A DNA stretch of 64,000 nt from the NCBI GenBank assembly GCA_963741495.1, contig CAVUID010000013.1, positions 62,001 to 126,000 of the forward strand, written 5' to 3'. Origin of the DNA: Sulfurimicrobium sp963741495. GTDB lineage: Bacteria > Pseudomonadota > Gammaproteobacteria > Burkholderiales > Sulfuricellaceae. This document shows, piece after piece, positions 35,270 through 42,579 of the stretch. The position numbers and the translations under genes are program-made. Position 1 is the first letter of the stretch, and each line of letters starts with the position of its first letter. Below the pieces are notes generated by a model. That model saw nothing but the letters and a program-made list of their open reading frames with translations, had not been told where the DNA came from and ran no database searches.

Positions 35270-36565
35270 TCAGGCAGCAGCCTTGCGCTCGTTCGCTTTC
35301 TCGACTTCTTCGTCCCAATCGTCCATACGTACGTATGGGTTGGCACGAGGATGATTGACCATGTTCGGGTCAACATCAATCTCAAGGCCTTCGAGGAAGT
35401 TCACCAGACCGATACGTTCGATCATTTCACCGGTGCGCTCATGCTCCAGCGCATTTTCTGCGAAGAAGTCAATGATGTTGCGGGACATGTCGTTGAGCTT
35501 TTCGAAATCTTCTTCGGACTCAAGCTTCATGAATGGAATAATGACAGTGCCCATGGTGGCGCCGATTTTCAGTACGCTCTTACCGCCGACCAGAATGGTC
35601 ACGCCCTTGTCCTTGCCTGGCAACAGCGCGCCGGGCATAACGTTCAGGCAGTGCATGCAGCGTACGCAGTCGTGGTTTTCGATCTGCATCACGTGCTGAT
35701 CATCAACAGCCACAGTGGAAATGCTGTCACCGGAAACCGCATCTGCCTTGTTGCGCAGAGTAATGGCGCGAGTCGGGCACTTGCTGATCACGTCATTGAC
35801 CAGCTTGTCCATGCCGTGACCCTTCATGTAGTCACGAGCCTGCTGCTCGTTGACCTGAATGTTGTCACGCCAGGTACCGATGGTGGCCATGTCGGAACGC
35901 TGAATGGAGTTCACGCAGTCATTCGGGCAACCGGAGAACTTGAACTTGAATTTGTACGGGAGCGCTGGGCGGTGCATGTCATCGATGTTGGCATTGATGA
36001 TGGTGCGTAGTGCCTTGGCTTCGTCGAAGCAGGACATTTCGCAACGTGCCGCACCTACGCAGGACATGGAAGTGCGCAGCGCAGGACCTGCACCACCCAT
36101 ATCGAAGCCCATGGCGTTGATTTCTTCCCAGGCTGGCTGGACATTGGCAGTCGTACAACCCTGCATCATGATGTCGCCAGACTGCCCGTGCAGACCAATC
36201 AGGCCGGAACCGTACTTGTCCCAGATATCGGCAAACTTGCGCAGGGTTGCGGTGTCGTAGTGCATGCCGGCAGGCGGCTGAATACGCAGGGTGTGGAACT
36301 CGGCAGCATCCGGGAACACTGGATTCTCATGCTCGTCCTTGAGTTCGGTGAAACGCGGAATCACGCCGCCACCATAACCGAACACGCCAACCGTACCACC
36401 CTTCCAGTAACCTTTTTTGGTCTTGTAGGAAGTTTCCAGCTGACCCAGCAGGTCAACCATGATGTCTTTTTTCGCGGCTTCGCGCTTAAGGCCGGTCACA
36501 AAGCTGGGCCATGGACCACTCTCAAGCTGGTCCAGCATCGGCGTATCGTGCATTTTTTTAGCCAT
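35270..36565 (-). CDS. dsrA: DsrA, sulfite reductase alpha subunit (oxidative type)
   Basis: Starting at ATG 36565 with GGAG upstream, the protein has 431 residues. Cluster ligands are CVGAARCEMSC and CPNDCV, and the ferredoxin insert includes CVRCMHCLNVMPGAL. The longer frame to 36622 adds an unlikely N-terminus. Linkage to dsrEFH and dsrL marks the enzyme as the reverse, sulfur-oxidising type. It is the first gene of the 15-gene minus-strand cluster. Confidence 0.97.
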   Translation of the reverse strand: MAKKMHDTPMLDQLESGPWPSFVTGLKREAAKKDIMVDLLGQLETSYKTKKGYWKGGTVGVFGYGGGVIPRFTELKDEHENPVFPDAAEFHTLRIQPPAGMHYDTATLRKFADIWDKYGSGLIGLHGQSGDIMMQGCTTANVQPAWEEINAMGFDMGGAGPALRTSMSCVGAARCEMSCFDEAKALRTIINANIDDMHRPALPYKFKFKFSGCPNDCVNSIQRSDMATIGTWRDNIQVNEQQARDYMKGHGMDKLVNDVISKCPTRAITLRNKADAVSGDSISTVAVDDQHVMQIENHDCVRCMHCLNVMPGALLPGKDKGVTILVGGKSVLKIGATMGTVIIPFMKLESEEDFEKLNDMSRNIIDFFAENALEHERTGEMIERIGLVNFLEGLEIDVDPNMVNHPRANPYVRMDDWDEEVEKANERKAAA

Positions 36566-36598
36566 ATATATTCTCCAAAAAAAAAGTAACGTCCAGCT

Positions 36599-36620
36599 GC
36601 GCTGGTTTCTTAACCAGCAC
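36599..36620 (-). promoter_or_regulatory. Leader stem-loop before dsrA
   Basis: CTGGTT and AACCAG, extended by flanking G-C pairs, form a hairpin with a short loop that ends 33 bases before the dsrA ATG. The run of T after it on the coding strand starts only after a 15-base spacer, so termination is doubtful. Confidence 0.35.
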
Positions 36621-36854
36621 AAGCCATCTCGATTTTTAAGCTACAACTTTGCGTGTTTCTTTCTTAAAAAGACTGCGTCGGCACACATGCGACAGAATCG
36701 CCACCAATGCACCTGACTTCCAGCAGATAGACGCATACTACAACCGTTACACTTTCAATTTCCATCATTCTTCGCGGCTACCCCATCGCACAACAGGGAG
36801 TATCTTATGCCCCCGTCAGGGGTATTATGATGCTAGCCATATGGGGTATGCCCC

Positions 36855-36882
36855 TTGCAGTATCGGGCGCAGAACTTATATT
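36855..36882 (+). promoter_or_regulatory. Candidate sigma-70 promoter for the divergent unit
   Basis: TTGCAG (36855-36860) and TATATT (36877-36882) are 16 bases apart, nearly the same as the rhd promoter (TTGCAA-16-TATATT). The palindrome GGGGTATGCCCC abuts the -35 box. Confidence 0.45.
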
Positions 36883-36919
36883 TCGTTACAATCCTTAAAA
36901 CTTGGAAGTTATCGCAACC

Positions 36920-37150
36920 ATGAACGAACCCATAAGCTTGGATAAATTCCTGTCGACACCTTATCGTCAAGAAATAGAACTACAACAGGTCAACCACGAA
37001 GCAGGTTTCAGTACATTGCGCCTGCGGATTCGAGAAATCAAGCGTTTTACCATTTTCGAGATCGACAGTGAAACCGCTCAACGCTGGGGCAATGCCCTGC
37101 TAGACTGGGCAAAGACACAAGAACAAGGAGCAACAAAATCGGCTGGCTAA
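36920..37150 (+). CDS. Small protein of unknown function, dsr-linked
   Basis: From ATG 36920 the protein has 76 residues (MNEPISLDKFLSTPYRQEIE). It is soluble, with a beta-rich middle (LQQVNHEAGFSTLRLRIREIKRF) and a C-terminal helix containing WGNALLDWAKTQ. No motif or family was recognised. Its end overlaps the cas6-like frame by 13 bases, so the two are probably coupled. Coding is supported by the ATG position and operon context only. Confidence 0.6.
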   Translation: MNEPISLDKFLSTPYRQEIELQQVNHEAGFSTLRLRIREIKRFTIFEIDSETAQRWGNALLDWAKTQEQGATKSAG

Positions 37151-37776
37151 GTTACAACCAGGACACTTCCTCCGTCGACGAAACGCTGGTTACCGACGTC
37201 CAGTTTGATATCCGGGGTACGTTGCTGCCCATTGACCACGGCTATGAATTGTTCAATGAAATTGCACATCTGCTGCCCTGGTTTGCCGATGAAACACTTG
37301 GGGGCGTTCATGCAATTCATGGCGCCGACACCGGGCATGGGGAACTGATACTCAACCGGCGCACCAAGCTTATGGTCCGCGTAGCTTCCGCGCGCGCATC
37401 CGACCTGATGCAACTATCCGGGAAAACCCTGCACGTCGGCGGCAACGCAATCGAAATTGGCACAGGAAAGCTCCGTCCGCTTTCGCGCCATACCCCGCTG
37501 TTTGCTCATTGCGTTGCAACCGGCAGTGAAGATGAGCTGGATTTTTCAAACGATATTATGCGTCTGCTCGATGAGATGAAAATCGATTCCCGCTTCATTT
37601 GCGGCAAGCGCCAGGCCATCAGAACGCAGGACGGGGTGGTGAGCGGCTTCAGCCTGATGCTGCATGGCCTGCCGATGGAGCATTCGTTTTTGGTACAACA
37701 ACAGGGACTAGGAAAATACCGTAAAATTGGCTGCGGTATTTTCATACCCCACAAATCCATTACCGCACTCACTTGA
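37138..37776 (+). CDS. Cas6/Cmx6-like protein without a CRISPR locus
   Basis: The pattern VQFDIRGTLLPIDHGYELF, LLPWFADETLGGVHAIHG, ELILNRRTKLMVRV, LSGKTLHVGG and RPLSRHTPLFAHCV matches the protein group annotated as type I-MYXAN Cas6/Cmx6. That is a RAMP-type (ferredoxin-like) RNA-binding fold. His in LPIDHGYELF is conserved in the group. No array or other cas gene is present, so crRNA processing is unlikely here. No normal start codon fits the N-terminus; AAGGAG (37126-37131) sits six bases before ATC 37138. TTG 37222 would remove conserved residues. Length is about 212 residues. Confidence 0.65.
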   Translation: MGWLSYNQDTSSVDETLVTDVQFDIRGTLLPIDHGYELFNEIAHLLPWFADETLGGVHAIHGADTGHGELILNRRTKLMVRVASARASDLMQLSGKTLHVGGNAIEIGTGKLRPLSRHTPLFAHCVATGSEDELDFSNDIMRLLDEMKIDSRFICGKRQAIRTQDGVVSGFSLMLHGLPMEHSFLVQQQGLGKYRKIGCGIFIPHKSITALT

Positions 37777-37819
37777 GTGCAATTGTTTTAATCAACGACC
37801 TTTAGACAAGGAGAAAACC

Positions 37820-38152
37820 ATGGGTTACGTCGTAAATGGCACCGAACTGGAAGTAGATGAAGACGGCTTTCTACTGGAACCGGACTATAGCGATGAAGTG
37901 GTAGAAGTCATTGCGGAAGCCGAAGGCCTCAAGCTGACTGATGAGCACTGGACGGTGGTCAACTACATGCGCACCAAATACAAGGAAGAAGGTCAGACCC
38001 CGAACTTCCGCAATATGTGCAAGGACTTCGATGCCGATCACCCCGGCACCGACTGGAAAAAACACTTGTACGTCCTGTTCCCGATGCAGCCGAACCGTCA
38101 GTCCGCCAAAGTGGCCGGCCTGCCGAAACCGTTCGGAAAAGGCGGTTACTAA
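37820..38152 (+). CDS. DsrC-family paralogue lacking both redox cysteines (RspA-like)
   Basis: The 110-residue protein aligns with DsrC end to end (MGYVVNGTELEVDEDGFLLE, LTDEHWTVVNYMRTKYKEEG, LFPMQPNRQSAKVAGLPKP). The C-terminal arm ends GLPKPFGKGGY: the positions of Cys98 and Cys109 of the DsrC at 32602 are Ala/Ser and Lys/Gly. DsrC relatives without these cysteines have been called RspA and proposed to be regulatory. It cannot carry sulfur on the arm. One unrelated Cys lies in RNMCKDFD. ATG 37820 has AAGGAG upstream. Confidence 0.85.
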   Translation: MGYVVNGTELEVDEDGFLLEPDYSDEVVEVIAEAEGLKLTDEHWTVVNYMRTKYKEEGQTPNFRNMCKDFDADHPGTDWKKHLYVLFPMQPNRQSAKVAGLPKPFGKGGY

Positions 38153-38168
38153 AAAGCTGCAAATCTCC

Positions 38169-38215
38169 GGGTTCCGGGTTTCGGGTTAAACTACGGAACC
38201 CGGAATCAGGAACCC
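38169..38215 (+). promoter_or_regulatory. Stem-loop covering the sseA ribosome site
   Basis: GGGTTCCGGGTTTCGGGTT pairs imperfectly with CGGAACCCGGAATCAGGAACCC, split across the 38-base loop arms. The AGGAA that would serve the sulfurtransferase ATG at 38221 lies in the 3' arm (38208-38212). Pairing would hide it. Confidence 0.4.
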
Positions 38216-38220
38216 TCCTC

Positions 38221-39070
38221 ATGAAATTCACCACCCTCGTCAGTGCAGCACAACTGGCGCAACATCTAAATGATCCGGACTGGATCGTTTTTGATTGCCG
38301 CTTTACCCTGAGCGACCCTGATTCAGGCCGCCAAGCTTACCTGTCAAGCCATATTCCTGGCGCACGTTATGCGCATCTCAATGACGATTTTTCATCTGAA
38401 GTAACCGCTACCAGCGGTCGCCACCCCTTGCCGGATGCTCAGCTTCTGGCACAAAAACTGGGTCAGTGGGGCGTGGACAGCAGCAAGCAGGTGGTCGTTT
38501 ACGATGACAGTCTCGGCTCCATGGCAAGCCGTATGTGGTGGGTTTTGCGCTGGCTCGGGCATGAATCCGTCGCCCTGCTTGATGGCGGGGTGCAACGCTG
38601 GATTCGTGACGGGCATCCGATGACGGCAGAAACATCAACTATCACTCCGGACGAAATTCACGGCGCATCCCGACAATAGCATGTGGGTTGACGCAAACTG
38701 CATCGAGAAGGCACTGCGCAGCGACAAGTGCCTGATTATTGACGCTCGCGCTGAAGAGCGTTTCAGCGGTGAACGCGAGATGCTGGACAAGGTGGCCGGA
38801 CACATTCCTGGCAGCATCAATTTCCCTTTCGAGGACAATCTCGACATGGGCGGCACCTATATGACGGCAGAAGAACTGAAGGAAGCCTACCTCGATCTTC
38901 TGAATGGCGTCGATCCGCAGCGCGTGGTGCATATGTGCGGCTCCGGCGTTACTGCCTGTCACAACGTGATCGCCATGGAACATGCCGGTCTCAAGGGCGC
39001 ACGGCTTTATCCCGGCTCATGGAGCGAGTGGATTACCGACCCCGGCAGGCCGGTCGAAACTGGAGAATAA
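38221..39070 (+). CDS. sseA: SseA-type thiosulfate/3-mercaptopyruvate sulfurtransferase, one apparent frameshift
   Basis: Two rhodanese domains are present: an inactive N-terminal one (IVFDCRFTLSDPDSG, GARYAHLNDD, VVVYDDSLGSMASRMWW) and a catalytic C-terminal one with CGSGVTACHN. The frame stops at 38679 but continues in another phase. Removing one A in GAAATT near 38655 joins them as PDEFTAHPDNSMWVDAN. Corrected length is 282 residues, normal for SseA. The CGSGVTA loop favours the mercaptopyruvate/thiosulfate group. It follows the DsrC-like gene and could feed sulfane sulfur into the Dsr pathway; this is inferred from context. Confidence 0.85.
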
Positions 39071-39346
39071 CTTAGAGCCTATTTCAGTAGGTTTCATACC
39101 TCGCGCCAGCATCATTTGAGGTGCAGTGTTAGGCGCGAGGGGCGCAGTTTGGTTGTTCCAAACAAGCTGCGAGCAACAACGCAATGCACCTCAAATGATA
39201 CTGGCCCTCGGGGTTGAGGCCAGAAAGCGCGTCTGCGGCGTCGCGGGTCTTGCCAAGGGAATGACTATTGGCAAGACCCGCTTCTTGCAGCCATCACTTT
39301 CTGGCCTCAACGCGAGGCATGAAACCTACTTAATATAGGCTCTTAA
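39071..39346. repeat. Nested palindromic element 2
   Basis: It fills the gap between sseA and the next gene. Ends: CTTAGAGCCTATTT...GTAGGTTTCAT is mirrored by ATGAAACCTAC...ATAGGCTCTTAAG at 39319-39347. Two palindromes sit side by side inside: 39111-39199 (arms ATCATTTGAGGTGCA / TGCACCTCAAATGAT) and 39213-39311 (arms GTTGAGGCCAGAAAG / CTTTCTGGCCTCAAC, with an inner GCGGGTCTTGCCA hairpin). The first contains the shared core AGGCGCGAGGGGCGC, a hairpin GTTTGG/CCAAAC and GCGAGCAACAACGC. No coding capacity is supported. Confidence 0.85.
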
Positions 39347-39348
39347 GC

Positions 39349-39924
39349 ATGGCAATTCGAGTCAAAAGCAAATGGCACACCCAAGGCGCACCCAAGAGCC
39401 CGTTTCAGGTGGCGACCGTGATTGCATCACTGATTTTTCGGGTGGCCGAAGAAAAAGCCACCCACATGCAACAGGCTCATTTCGAAATCAGCTCCAAGGA
39501 GCAGGGTTTCGCGATGATTTCCGAATACCTGGCCTTTCTTGTCCAATACACGGACCGCTTCGTCTACCAGCGCGTGGACGACGAATACCGCAGCGAGCTC
39601 ATTAACATCATGGTCAAGCGTCTGGCGGAAATTATCGAAGACAATCAGATTGCCCACATGGGCCCATCGCCGGACAATTATCAAAAACGCTTCATCAACC
39701 TGCTGGTGGAACGTCTGGCCGAATATGCCACCTTCGATTACGAGGACGGCGAACCCAACTATGCCTGCCGCCGTTTTCTCGGCAGCAAGATTCTCGAACA
39801 GATGCCCAAGCGCGATCACTCCTGGACCATCGACCAGGTCGTTGAAATCGAGGTGCCCAACGCCCTGACCCTGGTCAGAAAAGGTCTGGACGGCCTGTTC
39901 GCGGAAGACTCCGGCACCCTGTAA
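39349..39924 (+). CDS. Conserved-looking hypothetical protein
   Basis: The 191-residue soluble, mostly helical protein is rich in charged residues (KEQGFAMISEYLAFLVQYTD, NIMVKRLAEIIEDNQI, RFINLLVERLAEYATFDY). It ends in VEIEVPNALTLVRKGLDGLF. There is no signal, membrane helix or known motif. The ATG lies two bases after palindromic element 2 and has no clear ribosome site; in-frame stop 39331-39333 excludes a longer start. birA follows 15 bases later. Confidence 0.65.
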   Translation: MAIRVKSKWHTQGAPKSPFQVATVIASLIFRVAEEKATHMQQAHFEISSKEQGFAMISEYLAFLVQYTDRFVYQRVDDEYRSELINIMVKRLAEIIEDNQIAHMGPSPDNYQKRFINLLVERLAEYATFDYEDGEPNYACRRFLGSKILEQMPKRDHSWTIDQVVEIEVPNALTLVRKGLDGLFAEDSGTL

Positions 39925-39939
39925 AATCCTGGGCTGCGC

Positions 39940-40917
39940 GTGAAAGCACTCACCTTCTCCGTATTGCGGCAGCTTTCCAGCAGCGAATTCAGCTCAGGCG
40001 AAGCCATCGCACGCCAACTCGGCATCTCGCGTGGCTCGGTCTGGCAGGCACTGCAAGACCTGGACCAGCACGGCATCCGGATTTTTCGTCTGGCGGGGCG
40101 CGGCTACCGCCTGGCCGAAGCGGTGCACTGGCTGAACCGGGACGAAATCCATGCGGCACTTGGTAACAATAACCGCCTTATCCAGCTCGAAGTGATGGAC
40201 GTCGCGGAATCCAGCAACAGCATCCTGATGCAGAAAGCCGCGCTAGGCGCGGAGCACGGCAGTTGCCTTGCGGTGGAACTGCAAACGCATGGCCGCGGCC
40301 GGCGTGGCCGGACATGGCACACCAGCCTGGGCGGCAGCCTGACCTTTTCTCTGCTCTGGCGTTTCAGCCAGGGCGCAAGCTTTCTGTCCGGCCTCAGCCT
40401 TGCCGTAGGCGTTGCGCTGATGCGCGCCATGGAACAGGCTGGCATTCGCAACACCTACCTCAAGTGGCCAAACGACGTGCTGCATCAAGAGCAGAAACTG
40501 GCCGGCATCCTGATCGAATTGCAGGGCGACATGCTCGGCCCCAGCGCGGCCGTCATTGGCATCGGCCTGAACCTGAAACTTGCCGCGCCTGCCAGGGCGA
40601 ATATTGATCAGGCAGCCACCGATATCTCCGCCATTCAGCCCGACCTGCCCAACCGCAACCACCTGCTGGCGCTTATCCTGAACCATCTCTGCGATGTGCT
40701 GTTGCAGTTCGAGGCGGAAGGTTTCGGCAGATTGCGCGAGGAATGGAGCCGACACCACTTCTACCAGGACCTGCCGGTGCGCATGCTGCTCCCTGATGGC
40801 AGCGCATATCATGGCAAGGTGACGGGTGTGGCGGAGGACGGCGCGCTGTTGGTGCGCGGCGCGGATGGAGAACGACGCTTCACCTCTGGAGAAATCAGCA
40901 TGCGGAGCGCAGCATGA
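39940..40917 (+). CDS. birA: Bifunctional biotin ligase/repressor BirA
   Basis: The 325-residue protein has an N-terminal winged helix (SSGEAIARQLGISRGSVWQAL) that would bind a biotin operator. The ligase domain has the GRGRRGRTW biotinoyl-AMP loop and LKWPNDVLHQEQKLAGIL. A C-terminal SH3-like domain follows. Translation begins at GTG 39940. It overlaps coaX by four bases, a common pairing. Confidence 0.95.
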   Translation: MKALTFSVLRQLSSSEFSSGEAIARQLGISRGSVWQALQDLDQHGIRIFRLAGRGYRLAEAVHWLNRDEIHAALGNNNRLIQLEVMDVAESSNSILMQKAALGAEHGSCLAVELQTHGRGRRGRTWHTSLGGSLTFSLLWRFSQGASFLSGLSLAVGVALMRAMEQAGIRNTYLKWPNDVLHQEQKLAGILIELQGDMLGPSAAVIGIGLNLKLAAPARANIDQAATDISAIQPDLPNRNHLLALILNHLCDVLLQFEAEGFGRLREEWSRHHFYQDLPVRMLLPDGSAYHGKVTGVAEDGALLVRGADGERRFTSGEISMRSAA

Positions 40918-41630
40918 ACATACTCACCGTGGATGCCGGCAACACCCGCATCAAATGGGCCTGCCATGCCCACGGCGCATGGCAGGCCCAGGGCTGGACA
41001 CCGACCTCACAGCCGCAACTGACTGCGCAATGGGCAAGCCTGAACACACCGGCCAGAATCATCGTATCGAATGTTACCGGTGCCGCAACAGAACTCGCCA
41101 TCGCCAGCGCCTGCCGGCATTGGGGCATCGCCCCCCTGTACATCCGGCCCCAGCCATCCCAGTGCGGCGTGAGCAACGGCTACAACGAAGCGGAACGCCT
41201 CGGCAGCGACCGCTGGGCAGCGCTGATTGCGGCGCATCACCTGCACCCCGACCGGGATCTGCTGATAGTCCAGGCCGGCACAGCCGTGACGATTGACGTT
41301 CTTTCAGCGCAAGGCCATTTCCGGGGCGGCATGATCACCCCCGGGATCAGGCTCATGCTGGACGCCCTGGTACAAAACACAGCCGGACTGGAACGCCAGG
41401 ACGGCGAAATCCTCACCTTCCCCTGCAATACGGCGGACGCCATGATGAGCGGTGCGGCAAACGCCCTTGCCGGTGCGGTTGAACGGGGATTCAGGCAGCT
41501 TGCAACACGCCCCCTGTGTTTGATCAGCGGCGGGGATGCGGATATCCTGCTGCCTTTACTGAACATTCCCATCCAGAAAGCCGAACGGTTGGTGCTGGAG
41601 GGCTTGCTCCGAATTGCCCTTGAAACTTGA
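40914..41630 (+). CDS. coaX: Type III pantothenate kinase CoaX
   Basis: The 238-residue ASKHA-fold kinase has the phosphate loop TVDAGNTRIKWA, GSDRWAALIAAHH and QAGTAVTIDVL. It performs the first step of coenzyme A synthesis and, unlike CoaA, is not inhibited by CoA. ATG overlaps the birA stop. Confidence 0.94.
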   Translation: MNILTVDAGNTRIKWACHAHGAWQAQGWTPTSQPQLTAQWASLNTPARIIVSNVTGAATELAIASACRHWGIAPLYIRPQPSQCGVSNGYNEAERLGSDRWAALIAAHHLHPDRDLLIVQAGTAVTIDVLSAQGHFRGGMITPGIRLMLDALVQNTAGLERQDGEILTFPCNTADAMMSGAANALAGAVERGFRQLATRPLCLISGGDADILLPLLNIPIQKAERLVLEGLLRIALET

Positions 41631-41643
41631 AAGAAGACAAGAA

Positions 41644-42579
41644 ATGAATACTTTGATTTGCGGCTCCCTGGCCTACGACAGCATTATGGTATTTCCCGAC
41701 CAGTTCAAGAACCACATCCTGCCGGAGCAGATCCACATCCTCAACGTTGCCTTCCTGGTACCGGAAATGCGCCGCGAATTCGGCGGCTGTGCCGGCAACA
41801 TTGCCTACAACCTCAAGTTGCTGAATGGCAAACCCCTCATCATGGCCACCGTGGGCGACGACTTCGAACCCTATGCCCAGCGCCTCGAAGGGCTGGGTCT
41901 GGCCCAGACCCACGTGCGCCGCGCATCCGGCTCCTATACCGCGCAGGCCTTCATCACCACCGATCTGGACGACAACCAGATCACCGCCTTCCACCCCGGC
42001 GCGATGAGTTTCTCGCATCAGAATCATGTGCATGATGCCAGCAATGTCGCACTGGGCATCGTCGCCCCGGACGGTCGCGATGGCATGCTGCAGCATGCGC
42101 GTGAATTCCATGAAAAAGGCGTGCCATTTGTCTTCGACCCGGGCCAGGGCTTGCCCATGTTCAACGGCGAAGAGCTGATGAATTTTGTCGCCCTGGCAGA
42201 TTACGTCGCCCTCAACGACTACGAGGCCAAGCTGTTGCAGGAGCGCACCGGCAAAAGCCTGGAGCAGTTGGCGCAGAATGTGCGCGCCCTGATCGTGACC
42301 ATGGGCGGCAAAGGCTCGATGATCTACAGTAACGGCAAAATACTGGAAATCCCCTGTGTGCAGGCCGAGCAGGTAATCGACCCGACCGGCTGCGGCGATG
42401 CCTACCGCGCCGGCCTGCTCTACGGCATCGTCAACGGCATGGACTGGGAAACCACTGGGCGCCTGGCAGCGCTCATGGGCGCGCTCAAGATTGCCAGCCG
42501 CGGTGGACAGAACCACGTCCACTCACGGGATGAAATTATCAACCGATACCGCGAGCAGTTCGGTACCCATCTGGAGTGA
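41644..42579 (+). CDS. PfkB family carbohydrate kinase
   Basis: The 311-residue kinase has GGCAGNIAYNLKLLNG near the N-terminus and the signature DPTGCGDAYRAGLL with catalytic Asp near residue 251. An adenosine- or ribokinase-like role is possible, but the substrate cannot be told. ATG 41644 follows a weak site; ATG is preferred over 41614, which overlaps coaX. The next gene starts at GTGA overlapping its stop. Confidence 0.88.
   Translation: MNTLICGSLAYDSIMVFPDQFKNHILPEQIHILNVAFLVPEMRREFGGCAGNIAYNLKLLNGKPLIMATVGDDFEPYAQRLEGLGLAQTHVRRASGSYTAQAFITTDLDDNQITAFHPGAMSFSHQNHVHDASNVALGIVAPDGRDGMLQHAREFHEKGVPFVFDPGQGLPMFNGEELMNFVALADYVALNDYEAKLLQERTGKSLEQLAQNVRALIVTMGGKGSMIYSNGKILEIPCVQAEQVIDPTGCGDAYRAGLLYGIVNGMDWETTGRLAALMGALKIASRGGQNHVHSRDEIINRYREQFGTHLE

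Larger units (their letters stand above)
36566..36919. promoter_or_regulatory. Divergent control region between dsrA and the orf/cas6-like unit
   Basis: This 354-base gap separates two sulfur operons. It holds three GGGGTA copies: 36819-36824 and 36843-36848 on plus, and 36779-36784 on minus. Two of them sit in small palindromes, ATGCCCCCGTCAGGGGTAT (36807-36825) and GGGGTATGCCCC (36843-36854). A leader hairpin lies near dsrA. No convincing dsrA -35/-10 pair was found. An operator role for the G-rich motifs is inferred. Confidence 0.45.

Noticed and set aside
38221..39070. Two separate rhodanese genes
   Set aside because: Each half matches one domain of SseA, and deletion of one base joins them at the expected linker.
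36566..39346. CRISPR array near the Cas6-like gene
   Set aside because: No regularly spaced direct repeats; the repeats present are inverted and of the palindromic-element type.
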